Assembly (NCBI GenBank): GCA_023435545.1
Contig: JAEYRQ010000409.1
Location: 1 to 7,407 of the forward strand
Direction of reading: 5' to 3'
Origin: Pseudomonadota bacterium
GTDB taxonomy: Bacteria; Pseudomonadota; Alphaproteobacteria; Rhizobiales; Tepidamorphaceae
DNA: 7,407 nucleotides
Every line of letters starts with the position of its first letter. Position 1 is the stretch's first letter. Under the pieces are notes generated by a model. It was not told where the DNA came from. It was given only the letters and a program-made list of their open reading frames with translations, and ran no database searches. Position numbers and translations under genes: made by a program. Below, piece after piece: positions 1 to 6,872 of the stretch.

Positions 1-36
1 GTCTTCGGCGGGTGGCTGATTCTGGTCCTTGGGCAT
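1..36 (-). CDS. Probable CorC/YbeX (hemolysin-like, CBS-domain) protein, N-terminal 12 codons only
   Basis: An ATG at 36-34 on the minus strand opens a frame reading MPKDQNQPPAED up to the window edge. It starts 7 bp after the ybeY stop (44-46), and a GAAGGA ribosome binding site lies just upstream, inside the end of ybeY. No domain is visible in 12 residues, so the identity comes only from context: in many proteobacteria phoH(ybeZ)-ybeY is followed by corC/ybeX, a CBS-pair plus CorC_HlyC protein linked to ribosome homeostasis and divalent-cation handling. A polar, Pro/Gln-rich N-terminus is compatible with that family. Another downstream gene, for example lnt, cannot be excluded from this fragment. 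Confidence 0.5.
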   Translation of the reverse strand, partial: MPKDQNQPPAED

Positions 37-43
37 GGGTCCT

Positions 44-526
44 TCAGATCCCGACTGTTGCGACGGGGTCGGCATATGGGTCCGGCACGCCGAGCTCCGC
101 GAGGATGGCCGTCTCCAGCCGCTCCATCGCCTCGGCCTCGTCGTCCGATTCGTGATCATACCCCAGAAGATGGAGCAAGCCGTGAACGACAAGATGCATG
201 AGGTGGTGATCAATCGGCTTGCCGTCGAGGGCGGCCTCGCGCTCAAGCGTCTCGCGCGCCACAACGATATCTCCCAGCGGCGCGCCTGAGGCGACTTCGC
301 CGGACGGAAAGGACAAGACGTTGGTCGGCTTGTCCTTGCCGCGGAACCGCCGGTTGAGGTCACGCACCAGCGCATCGTCGGCGAGCGCCAGCGTCGCCAT
401 GCCGGCCGCCCCGGGGAGATGGCGGCCGAGCACGGGCACGATCCGGGCGACGAATGCTTCCACCGCGGCGACGTCCCAGTCGCTTGCTTCGGCAACGACC
501 TCGACGGACAGCGGGTCGTCAGCCAT
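44..526 (-). CDS. ybeY: Endoribonuclease / rRNA maturation factor YbeY
   Basis: This 160-residue protein belongs to the UPF0054/YbeY metalloprotein family, which acts in 16S rRNA 3'-end maturation, 70S ribosome quality control and some small-RNA regulation in the cytoplasm. The diagnostic zinc motif HGLLHLLGYDH spans residues 115-125, with the three ligand histidines at H115, H119 and H125. The conserved LNRRFRGKDKPTNVLSFP block lies at 57-74 and contains the conserved arginine (R59). The length is normal for the family. The ATG at 526 overlaps the end of phoH by 8 bp and has no strong Shine-Dalgarno of its own, so translation is probably coupled to phoH. The stop is followed after 7 bp by the next reading frame. 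The family assignment is firm; the exact RNA substrates in this organism are inferred from other bacteria. Confidence 0.97.
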   Translation of the reverse strand: MADDPLSVEVVAEASDWDVAAVEAFVARIVPVLGRHLPGAAGMATLALADDALVRDLNRRFRGKDKPTNVLSFPSGEVASGAPLGDIVVARETLEREAALDGKPIDHHLMHLVVHGLLHLLGYDHESDDEAEAMERLETAILAELGVPDPYADPVATVGI

Positions 527-1549
527 CCCGCTGCCGCCCGGCGTCCTCCGCCGTCTCGTAGGCGCGGACGATGCGCTGGACCAGCGGGTGGCGAACGACG
601 TCAGCCTCGCCGAAAGTGGTCTGGCCGATGCCCTCGACGCCGCTCAAAAGCTGCACGGCCTCGCTCAGGCCGGAGCGCTGGCCGGGTGGCAGGTCGACCT
701 GGCTCGGGTCGCCGGTGATGATCATCTTCGAGCCTTCGCCGAGACGCGTGAGGAACATCTTCATCTGCATCGGCGTGCAGTTCTGCGCCTCGTCGAGGAT
801 GACGACAGCATGGGTCAGGGTGCGGCCGCGCATGAAGGCCAGCGGCGCGATCTCGATGGCGCCCGACTGCAGGCCCCGCTCCACCCGCTCGGCCGGCATC
901 ATGTCATAGAGTGCGTCGTAGAGCGGCCTGAGATAGGGGTCGACCTTCTCGCGCATGTCGCCGGGCAGGAAGCCGAGCCGCTCGCCGGCCTCCACCGCCG
1001 GCCGCGACAGGATCAGCCGGTCGATCTGACCGCGCTCCAGCAGCGAGGCGGCAAACGCGACCGCCAGATAGGTCTTGCCGGTACCCGCCGGCCCGACCGC
1101 GAAGACCAGGTCGTTCTCGGCGAGCTTCCTGAGATAGAGGTCCTGCCGCGGGGTGCGGGCGGTCACGGTGCGCTTGCGTGTCGAGACCTGGGCGAGCGCG
1201 GTTAGGCCCGGCAGGTTGTCCTGATGGTCCGGCACCGCGGTCGCCACCCGGATCGCGCCGTCGACGTCACCGAGATTGATCTGCTGGCCACGCACGAGAC
1301 GGTGATAGAGGCTTTCCAGCACTTCCGCCGCACTGGCGCATGCGTCCTCGCTGCCGCGCAGGGTCACATGGTTGCCGCGCGCGCTCGCCTCGACGCCGAG
1401 GCGCTGCTCGATCAGGGCGAGGTTCTGGTCGTACTGACCATAGAGGTCGCTGGCGAGGCGGTTGTCCTCGAAGGTGAGGATGCGCTCGGCCGGACCGGCG
1501 CGGACCGGCCCGCGGCGGGCGGGGACCGGACGCCCGAGCCCGGTCTCGC

Positions 1550-1553
<4 letters not shown>
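519..1553 (-). CDS. phoH: PhoH family protein (YbeZ-type), P-loop ATPase
   Basis: This 344-residue protein has a PhoH-type ATPase domain in about residues 130-335, after a roughly 110-residue N-terminal region. Walker A is GPAGTGKT (154-161), Walker B is VVILDEAQN (250-258), and a conserved GDPSQ motif lies at 281-285. YbeZ proteins are nucleotide-binding partners of YbeY and are proposed to act as an RNA helicase or ATPase in rRNA processing; the phosphate-starvation name is historical. The start is TTG at 1553, overlapping the miaB TGA stop as TTGA. It is supported by a GGAGG ribosome binding site at 1561-1565 with 7-nt spacing, and I see no ATG or GTG before the conserved region begins. 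The first ~22 residues are Pro/Arg/Gly-rich and probably disordered. The 3' end overlaps ybeY by 8 bp, consistent with the two proteins acting together. Confidence 0.95.
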
Positions 1554-2941
<1,388 letters not shown>

Positions 2942-3034
2942 TCCAGGGGGCTGGCCTGTCGAAACCAGGCGGGCGGCCGTGTCGCTCTCGCCTCGAGGGT
3001 CCACTCTGTCCGCGTCGGAACTATCGGACCCTCC

Positions 3035-3859
3035 TTAGCGTGTTTCGGCCGGCGCGGGAAGTATCTCGGAGAGCGAGCGTCCGGCGATCAGAATGGTGGC
3101 ACGCTGGCGCACCGCGTGCTCGGCGGCACCGGCGACCTTCTTGCGGTCGGCGGCGGCGGCCAGCGAAATCGGCTCGGCGAAGGCAAGCGTCACGTCGATC
3201 GTGCCGGATTTCAGGAGCCGCCACAGATGCGGGGCCAGATCGACGTCGCCGTGCCAGGCGACCACCGGGCGGTGCTGGAAGCCCATCGGCAGGCCGCACA
3301 ACCGGGTATAGACCAGCGCCACAGGTTGCACGTTGATCGTGGGATCGGTGCCGTCGCCTGCCTGTTCGTGCACCGCCCCGAGCAGCGCGCTGCGGAACGG
3401 CAGGACGCGATTGCCGTCGCTGGAGGTTCCCTCCGCGAACAAGACCATGACATCACCGGCCGCCAGCCGGTCGGCGATCTCGCGATTCACCTTGCCCGTA
3501 TGGGTTCGGCGTTTGCGGTCGACGAAGACCGAGCGCTGCAGCTTCGCCAGCCAGCCGAACACGGGCCAGCCCGCAACCTCGCTCTTGGCAATGAAGGACA
3601 ACGGCGCGATCGACCCCAGCACCGAGATGTCGAGCCAGGAGACGTGGTTGACGGCGAGCAGCAGCGGTCGGCGCTCGGCCATTGCGCCGTGCACAGTGAC
3701 GCGCACGCCCAGAAGCGCGCAGACCAGCCTGTGATAGGCGACCGGCAGGCCGGTGGCATAGCGCGAGCGCACCGCCAGCAGCGCCAGCTGGAGAAGCATC
3801 AGCGGCGGCGTGACCAGCGTCAGAACCGCTATGATGAAAAATGCCCGCAGCGTGCCCAT
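3035..3859 (-). CDS. plsC: 1-acyl-sn-glycerol-3-phosphate acyltransferase (PlsC/lysophospholipid acyltransferase family)
   Basis: This 274-residue enzyme most likely acylates lysophosphatidic acid to phosphatidic acid at the inner membrane. The acyltransferase motif NHVSWLD spans 71-77, with catalytic H72 and D77. Further family blocks are VFVDR (111-115) and FAEGTSSDG (141-149), the latter containing the EGT substrate-binding motif. The N-terminus has a hydrophobic segment (about residues 6-30) that probably inserts in the membrane. The ATG at 3859 lies 7 bp after the fur stop and has a GAGG ribosome binding site with about 5-nt spacing. An in-frame upstream extension to 3946 overlaps fur and looks non-coding. 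An OlsA-type role, acylating lyso-ornithine lipid, cannot be separated from PlsC by motifs alone; the lack of an olsB neighbour favours PlsC. The gene ends in TAA about 93 bp before the preferred miaB start. Confidence 0.9.
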   Translation of the reverse strand: MGTLRAFFIIAVLTLVTPPLMLLQLALLAVRSRYATGLPVAYHRLVCALLGVRVTVHGAMAERRPLLLAVNHVSWLDISVLGSIAPLSFIAKSEVAGWPVFGWLAKLQRSVFVDRKRRTHTGKVNREIADRLAAGDVMVLFAEGTSSDGNRVLPFRSALLGAVHEQAGDGTDPTINVQPVALVYTRLCGLPMGFQHRPVVAWHGDVDLAPHLWRLLKSGTIDVTLAFAEPISLAAAADRKKVAGAAEHAVRQRATILIAGRSLSEILPAPAETR

Positions 3860-3866
3860 CGCGGCC

Positions 3867-4334
3867 TCAGCGGTCCTCGTCGGGAAGCGGCACGCCGTAC
3901 AGCTCGAGCCTGTGGTCGACCAGCCGGTAGCCGAGCTTGCGGGCAATCAGCTCCTGCAGGCGCTCGATCTCCTCGTCGCGGAACTCGATCACCTTGCCGG
4001 TCTTAAGGTCGATCAGATGGTCGTGATGCTCGTCGGGGACCTGCTCGTAGCGGGAACGTCCGTCGCGGAAGTCGTGCCGCTCGATGATACCGGCGTCCTC
4101 GAACAGCTTGACGGTGCGGTAGACGGTGGAGATCGAGATCTTCGGATCGACGGCGGCTGCGCGCCGGTAGAGTTCCTCAACGTCGGGATGGTCGGCGGAC
4201 GCCGCCAGCACGCGCGCGATGACGCGGCGCTGCTCGGTCATGCGCATGCCGCGCGAAAGGCACTGCTCCTCGATCAGGTTGGTCTCGTCCGCCATGACCC
4301 TCGCGATCCCACCGCCGGCCCCCATCCTAGCCAT
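3867..4334 (-). CDS. fur: Fur-family metalloregulator, probably the manganese-responsive Mur type
   Basis: This is a Fur-family transcription repressor, 155 residues from the ATG at 4334. The winged-helix recognition helix lies around KISISTVYRTVKLFEDAG (65-82). The metal-binding and dimerisation half contains HDFRDGRSRYE (87-97), the HHDH signature (103-106) and the VDHRLELYG tail with H141. Only one cysteine is present (C25), and the two CxxC zinc motifs of E. coli Fur are missing; HHDH is followed by LIDLKTG instead of a cysteine pair. This is typical of the alphaproteobacterial Fur/Mur branch, where the protein usually senses manganese. The chosen start overlaps the rimI stop (TGATG) and has a strong GGAGGAGG at 4344-4351. 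A GTG at 4337 is equally placed. An ATG at 4295 would give 142 residues, matching typical homologues, with a weaker GAGGG; the extra codons include rare AGG and GGG, so the start is uncertain. Confidence 0.93.
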   Translation of the reverse strand: MARMGAGGGIARVMADETNLIEEQCLSRGMRMTEQRRVIARVLAASADHPDVEELYRRAAAVDPKISISTVYRTVKLFEDAGIIERHDFRDGRSRYEQVPDEHHDHLIDLKTGKVIEFRDEEIERLQELIARKLGYRLVDHRLELYGVPLPDEDR

Positions 4335-4834
4335 CACGTCGCCCCTCCTCCAGAGCGCCCCTCGTCCTGAGCGATCGTCCGGGCGAGGAGGAGAGCATCG
4401 ACGCGCCCCTCGGGGCGCCCGTAGTAGCCCCGCCGCCGTCCGACCTCGGTGAAGCCGATGGATCGGTAGAGCGACAGCGCGGCGGCATTGTCAACCGCAA
4501 CTTCCAGGAAGACTCGGTGCACACCTTGCCGAGCGGCGCTGTCGAGCGCCGCCGACACCAGCGCACGGCCGAGCCCGCAACGGCGCTCGTCGGGCGCGAC
4601 GCAGACGGTCAGGATTTCCGCCTCATCGGCGACGCAGCGCAGCAGCAGCGCTCCTGCGAGCCGTTCGGGCTCGCCAGCGCCGATGCCGGCCCCGAGACCG
4701 ACCACGGCGGGATCGGCCAGCAACCCGCGCCAGGCGGCCTCGCTCCAGGGCTCGAGCATCGCGGCGGCGTGCAGAAGAGCGGCTTCCAGCGCATCGTCGG
4801 CCCCGAGCGGCCGCAATCGGCCGGGCCCGTTCAT
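4334..4834 (-). CDS. rimI: Ribosomal protein S18-alanine N-acetyltransferase RimI (GNAT family)
   Basis: This 166-residue GNAT acetyltransferase follows tsaB directly, the position where RimI is commonly found. The acetyl-CoA-binding motif A is visible as ILTVCVAPDERRCGLGRAL, with R84-x-x-G87-x-G89 as the pyrophosphate loop. The RimI-like C-terminal block EVAVDNAAALSLYRSIGF (111-128) follows, containing N116, Y123 and the GF turn, then RRRGYYGRPEGRVDALLL. RimI acetylates the N-terminal alanine of ribosomal protein S18. The ATG at 4834 overlaps the tsaB stop as ATGA, and no Shine-Dalgarno precedes it, so expression should depend on coupling to tsaB. A longer open frame upstream overlaps tsaB and is not supported. 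The 3' end overlaps the start of fur. The GNAT family is certain; S18 as the substrate is inferred from motif and position. Confidence 0.92.
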   Translation of the reverse strand: MNGPGRLRPLGADDALEAALLHAAAMLEPWSEAAWRGLLADPAVVGLGAGIGAGEPERLAGALLLRCVADEAEILTVCVAPDERRCGLGRALVSAALDSAARQGVHRVFLEVAVDNAAALSLYRSIGFTEVGRRRGYYGRPEGRVDALLLARTIAQDEGRSGGGAT

Positions 4835-5505
4835 GCCCGGGCGTGGGGGGCGGATATCTGCGGCCTGGCGTCGGGCGGTCGCAGATAGAGCGGCGAGGGC
4901 GGGTCGCCGGGCCTGCGGACGGCGGCCAGTCGGCCCAGGACGACGGGATCGGGCCAGCCGATCGAACCGTCCGCGCGGACGGTTCTCCCGATCCGCCCGG
5001 CCGCCTCCGCCAGCATGTCGGCTGCAGTGCCGACAGCGACGTCGACCCCGGTGGGAAGGCTCGCGGCCAGGTCTTCGACGGCCACGGCGCGGGCTTCGTC
5101 CAGCGGCGATCCGTCCGCCAAGAAGCACTGCGCGTAGACCTGCTCGCGCCGCGCATCCATCACCACGGCGACAGGCTGACTTGAACCGGTCGCGGCAAAA
5201 TGGGTCGCGGCAATCGCCTCCAGCGTCGAGATGCCTATGGCCGGGCGGCCGGTCGCCAGCGCCATGCCCCGCACCGCCGCGACACCGACCCGCACCCCGG
5301 TGAAGGTGCCCGGCCCGACGGTGACCGCGAACCGGTTTATGGCCTCATAGCCGATGTCCGCCTCCGTCAGCACCTCGGCGACGAGAGGCATGAGCGCCTC
5401 GGCGTGGCCGCGCGGCATCGGCTCTATGCGCGAAACCGTCCGCTCCGGGGTCAGAACCGCGATGGAGCAGGCGGCGAGCGCCGTGTCGATGGCAAGGATG
5501 TTCAT
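4831..5505 (-). CDS. tsaB: tRNA threonylcarbamoyladenosine biosynthesis protein TsaB
   Basis: TsaB is a catalytically silent ASKHA-fold partner that scaffolds TsaD and TsaE for t6A37 synthesis on ANN-decoding tRNAs. This copy has 224 residues, a normal length. Visible features are the N-terminal strand MNILAIDTALAACS, GHAEALMP (33-40), GPGTFTGVRVGVAAVRGMA (64-82), MDARREQVYAQ (116-126), and the C-terminal YLRPPDA (207-213) typical of TsaB. The ATG at 5505 has no recognisable Shine-Dalgarno and lies 70 bp after the nfu stop. The stop overlaps the rimI start as ATGA. Residues 174-181, in the variable region before the C-terminus, are encoded by a perfect 22-bp palindrome, listed separately. Identification is strong from both motifs and neighbours. 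Confidence 0.95.
   Translation of the reverse strand: MNILAIDTALAACSIAVLTPERTVSRIEPMPRGHAEALMPLVAEVLTEADIGYEAINRFAVTVGPGTFTGVRVGVAAVRGMALATGRPAIGISTLEAIAATHFAATGSSQPVAVVMDARREQVYAQCFLADGSPLDEARAVAVEDLAASLPTGVDVAVGTAADMLAEAAGRIGRTVRADGSIGWPDPVVLGRLAAVRRPGDPPSPLYLRPPDARPQISAPHARA
4946..4994. repeat. Perfect 22-bp palindrome with outer 8-bp inverted arms, inside tsaB
   Basis: Bases 4964-4985 are exactly self-complementary; the half-site is gaaccgtccgc. An outer inverted pair, ggatcggg (4946-4953) and cccgatcc (4987-4994), flanks it asymmetrically. The element encodes TsaB residues 174-181 (RTVRADGS) in frame. In RNA it could form a stem of about 9 bp with a 4-nt loop, stacked on a second stem. 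There is no T-tract, so it is not a classical terminator. The structure is directly visible; any function is unknown. Confidence 0.8.
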
Positions 5506-5575
5506 CGGCAGGACGGGCGATCGGCGAACGGGCGTAGCGACCGGAAGATATCCGCCCCGCTATCCGCCACTACCC

Positions 5576-6130
5576 TCAGATGGGTCGCACTTCCTGAACG
5601 TCGGGGACGAAATGCCTGAGCAGGTTCTCGATGCCGTGCTTTAGCGTGGCCGTCGAACTCGGGCAGCCCGAACAGGCGCCGCGCATGTGCAGGTAGACGA
5701 TGCCGTCGCGGTATCCCTGGAAGATGATGTCGCCACCGTCAGACGCCACCGCCGGGCGCACGCGGGTCTCGATCAGTTCCTTGATGGTGGAGACGGTCTG
5801 CGAATCGGCTTCATCGAAGAATTCCTCGCTGCCGCCGGCCGCAGCCTCGTCGTGCAGGAGCGGCGCATCCGCCAGATAGTGCTCCATGATCGCGCCGAGG
5901 ATCGCCGGCTTCAGGTGCTGCCACTCGCCCGCATCCTTGGTCACGGCGATGAAGTCGGCGCCGTAGAACACGCCCGCGACGCCTTCGATCTCGAACAATT
6001 GCTCGGCGAGCGGCGAGACCGCCGCCTCGTCGCGCGAACGGATGTCGAGCGTGTCACCGGGCAGGACCGCCTTGCCGGGAATGAACTTGAGGGTCGCCGG
6101 ATTGGGTGTCGCCTCGGTCTGAATGAACAT
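5576..6130 (-). CDS. Nfu/NifU-family iron-sulfur cluster scaffold protein
   Basis: This 184-residue protein has the two-domain layout of alphaproteobacterial and mitochondrial Nfu. The N-terminal Nfu_N domain (about 1-88) begins MFIQTEATPNPATLKFIPGK and includes GVFYGADFIAVTK. After an acidic linker (92-110) comes the NifU C-terminal domain, with RPAVASDGGDI (125-135) and the cluster-binding motif RGACSGCPSS (150-159), cysteines C153 and C156. Nfu dimers bind a 4Fe-4S cluster and deliver it to client apoproteins. The ATG at 6130 has an AGGGA ribosome binding site at 6139-6143 with 8-nt spacing; a TTG at 6160 in the same frame is less likely. The upstream gap carries a putative promoter overlapped by an Irr-like box, suggesting iron control. 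The downstream neighbour is tsaB after 70 bp, and the radical-SAM Fe-S enzyme MiaB lies further along the same strand. Confidence 0.95.
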   Translation of the reverse strand: MFIQTEATPNPATLKFIPGKAVLPGDTLDIRSRDEAAVSPLAEQLFEIEGVAGVFYGADFIAVTKDAGEWQHLKPAILGAIMEHYLADAPLLHDEAAAGGSEEFFDEADSQTVSTIKELIETRVRPAVASDGGDIIFQGYRDGIVYLHMRGACSGCPSSTATLKHGIENLLRHFVPDVQEVRPI

Positions 6131-6190
6131 GGGTCTCGTCCCTAACGAACGTCGCCGCAAGCGCGGGCCGACATGAATGGCTTGTCATGC

Positions 6191-6220
6191 GGGAATATGG
6201 GGCGATGGTCCCCGCTTCCC
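6191..6220 (-). other. Stem-loop in the 5' leader of nfu
   Basis: Inverted arms gggaa (6191-6195) and ttccc (6216-6220), then gggg (6199-6202) and cccc (6210-6213), enclose a 7-nt loop, with a small internal loop of tat against gc. On the minus strand this lies between the predicted nfu start of transcription near 6232 and the nfu ATG at 6130. No run of T follows, so it is not a convincing terminator. It may be a leader structure or a weak stop for readthrough from usp. Confidence 0.4.
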
Positions 6221-6229
6221 AAGGGCCAG

Positions 6230-6246
6230 TTTAGAAGCATTCTACC
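6230..6246. promoter_or_regulatory. Putative Irr box (iron control element) over the nfu promoter
   Basis: The plus-strand site is TTTAGAA-gca-TTCTACC. It matches 12 of 14 specified positions of the Irr/ICE consensus TTTAGAA-N3-TTCTAAA that I recall for Rhizobiales; the perfect inner arms are TAGAA and TTCTA. It is the only AT-rich inverted repeat I noticed in this GC-rich gap. It lies about 100 bp upstream of the nfu ATG and covers the predicted -10 element. Irr binding in low iron would be expected to repress a gene that consumes iron, which suits an Fe-S scaffold. Confidence 0.6.
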
Positions 6247-6266
6247 AGATGGCGCGCGAAGGCAAG
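6239..6266 (-). promoter_or_regulatory. Candidate sigma-70-type promoter for nfu
   Basis: On the minus strand, CTTGCC (6266-6261) resembles the alphaproteobacterial -35 CTTGAC. It is followed after 16 bp by TAGAAT (6244-6239), which matches TATAAT in five of six positions. Transcription would start near 6232, giving a leader of about 100 nt before the nfu ATG. The -10 lies inside the Irr-like box. This is a prediction from consensus only. Confidence 0.4.
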
Positions 6267-6287
6267 CCCGCGCCAGCTCAGCTGAGC
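6250..6287. repeat. Inverted repeat and 12-bp palindrome at the 3' end of usp
   Basis: The arms tggcgcg (6250-6256) and cgcgcca (6269-6275) form a 7-bp inverted repeat with a 12-nt spacer, immediately downstream of the usp stop. It is adjoined by the perfect palindrome gctcagctgagc (6276-6287), which contains the usp TGA. There is no T-tract after the hairpin on the minus strand, so intrinsic termination of usp is weakly supported. The spacer also contains the predicted nfu -35, so an operator role is possible. Confidence 0.35.
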
Positions 6288-6778
6288 GATTCGATCTCCT
6301 CGTCGGACAGCGATCCGGGGACGATCGTGATCGGGATCGGGTAGGTTCCTGCGGAACGCGAGACGATCGCCGAGACCAGCGGGCCGGGACCCTCCTTGCC
6401 GGCGCTGGCGGCCAGGACCAATATGACGATGTCCTCGTCCTCGTCGATCACCGAAAGAAGCACCTCGGCCCGGTTGCCTTCGCGAATTACCAGTTCCGGC
6501 TCGATTCCAGCCCATTTGCGCGCCTTTTCGGCGAATTCGCCGAGGACCCGGCGCGCCTCGTCCTGTGCCTCCGCACGCATGATCGTCTCGACGCCGAGCC
6601 AGTGCTGGTAGTCACCCGGCGCCATGACGAACAGCATCACCAGCGTGCCGCCAGTCTCGCGCACCCGGCGGCTGGCGAAATAGACGGCGCGGTCGCATTC
6701 CGGCGTATCGTCGATGATGACGAGGAACTTGCGCCGGTGGCCCGGCTCGCTGCTGCGGCGCTTGATCATGCGGCGCAT
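6278..6778 (-). CDS. Universal stress protein (UspA domain)
   Basis: This is a single-domain UspA-family protein of 166 residues from the ATG at 6778. The first strand KFLVIIDDTPECDRAV (17-32) carries the acidic D23/D24 pair typical of Usp beta-1. The central part reads VMLFVMAPGDYQHWLGVE, and the C-terminal region ILVLAASAGKEGPGPLVSAI ends in a terminal strand IPITIVPG. The canonical ATP motif G-2x-G-9x-G-S/T is only partly present (GKEG, then no correctly spaced glycine), so ATP binding is uncertain. Usp proteins modulate stress survival; no specific role can be stated. A second ATG at 6769 gives MIKRRSSEPGHRRKF, which resembles rhizobial homologues as I remember them. The 6778 start has a weak GGTGG upstream. 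Open frame further upstream overlaps the divergent sugar dehydrogenase gene and is not coding. The gene may be monocistronic, with nfu following after 147 bp. Confidence 0.88.
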   Translation of the reverse strand: MRRMIKRRSSEPGHRRKFLVIIDDTPECDRAVYFASRRVRETGGTLVMLFVMAPGDYQHWLGVETIMRAEAQDEARRVLGEFAEKARKWAGIEPELVIREGNRAEVLLSVIDEDEDIVILVLAASAGKEGPGPLVSAIVSRSAGTYPIPITIVPGSLSDEEIESLS

Positions 6779-6837
6779 GCTGCCACCGACGAGGGAGGGC
6801 GACAAGCGGCGTCGCGTCGCGGCCAGCAATATGATAC

Positions 6838-6871
6838 CCTTGCGGCAGCTTCCTTCCGCAAGGAGTTGCGG
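6838..6871 (+). promoter_or_regulatory. Ribosome binding site with two alternative hairpins upstream of the PQQ sugar dehydrogenase
   Basis: AAGGAG at 6860-6865 with 7-nt spacing to the ATG at 6873 is a strong Shine-Dalgarno. It sits in a perfect 8-bp inverted repeat, ccttgcgg (6838-6845) and ccgcaagg (6856-6863), which would bury part of it. The same ccgcaa (6856-6861) can instead pair with a second ttgcgg (6866-6871), leaving GGAG (6862-6865) as the exposed tetraloop. The two folds exclude each other. The pairing is visible in the sequence; regulation is inference. Confidence 0.45.
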
Positions 6872-6872
6872 C

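Noticed and set aside
219..1205. A 328-codon plus-strand open frame opposite ybeY and phoH
   Set aside because: It overlaps two well-identified genes, has low-complexity composition and no motifs, so it is a shadow frame.
3116..4006. A 296-codon plus-strand open frame opposite plsC and fur
   Set aside because: It overlaps genes with intact catalytic and metal-binding motifs; the product shows no domain.
4835..5128. N-terminal extension of RimI by 98 residues
   Set aside because: It lies entirely within tsaB and is Arg/Pro-rich without a domain. The ATGA overlap start at 4834 fits the GNAT family length.
4848..5557. A 12-bp inverted match (gggcggatatct at 4848-4859, its complement at 5546-5557) flanking tsaB
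   Set aside because: One such pair is expected by chance in a window of this size, and no element boundaries or target duplications accompany it.
5506..5575. Possible terminator or promoter in the 70-bp nfu-tsaB gap
   Set aside because: I saw only a short imperfect GC-rich pairing with a bulge and a GGCGGATA direct repeat. There is no T-tract and no convincing -35/-10 pair.
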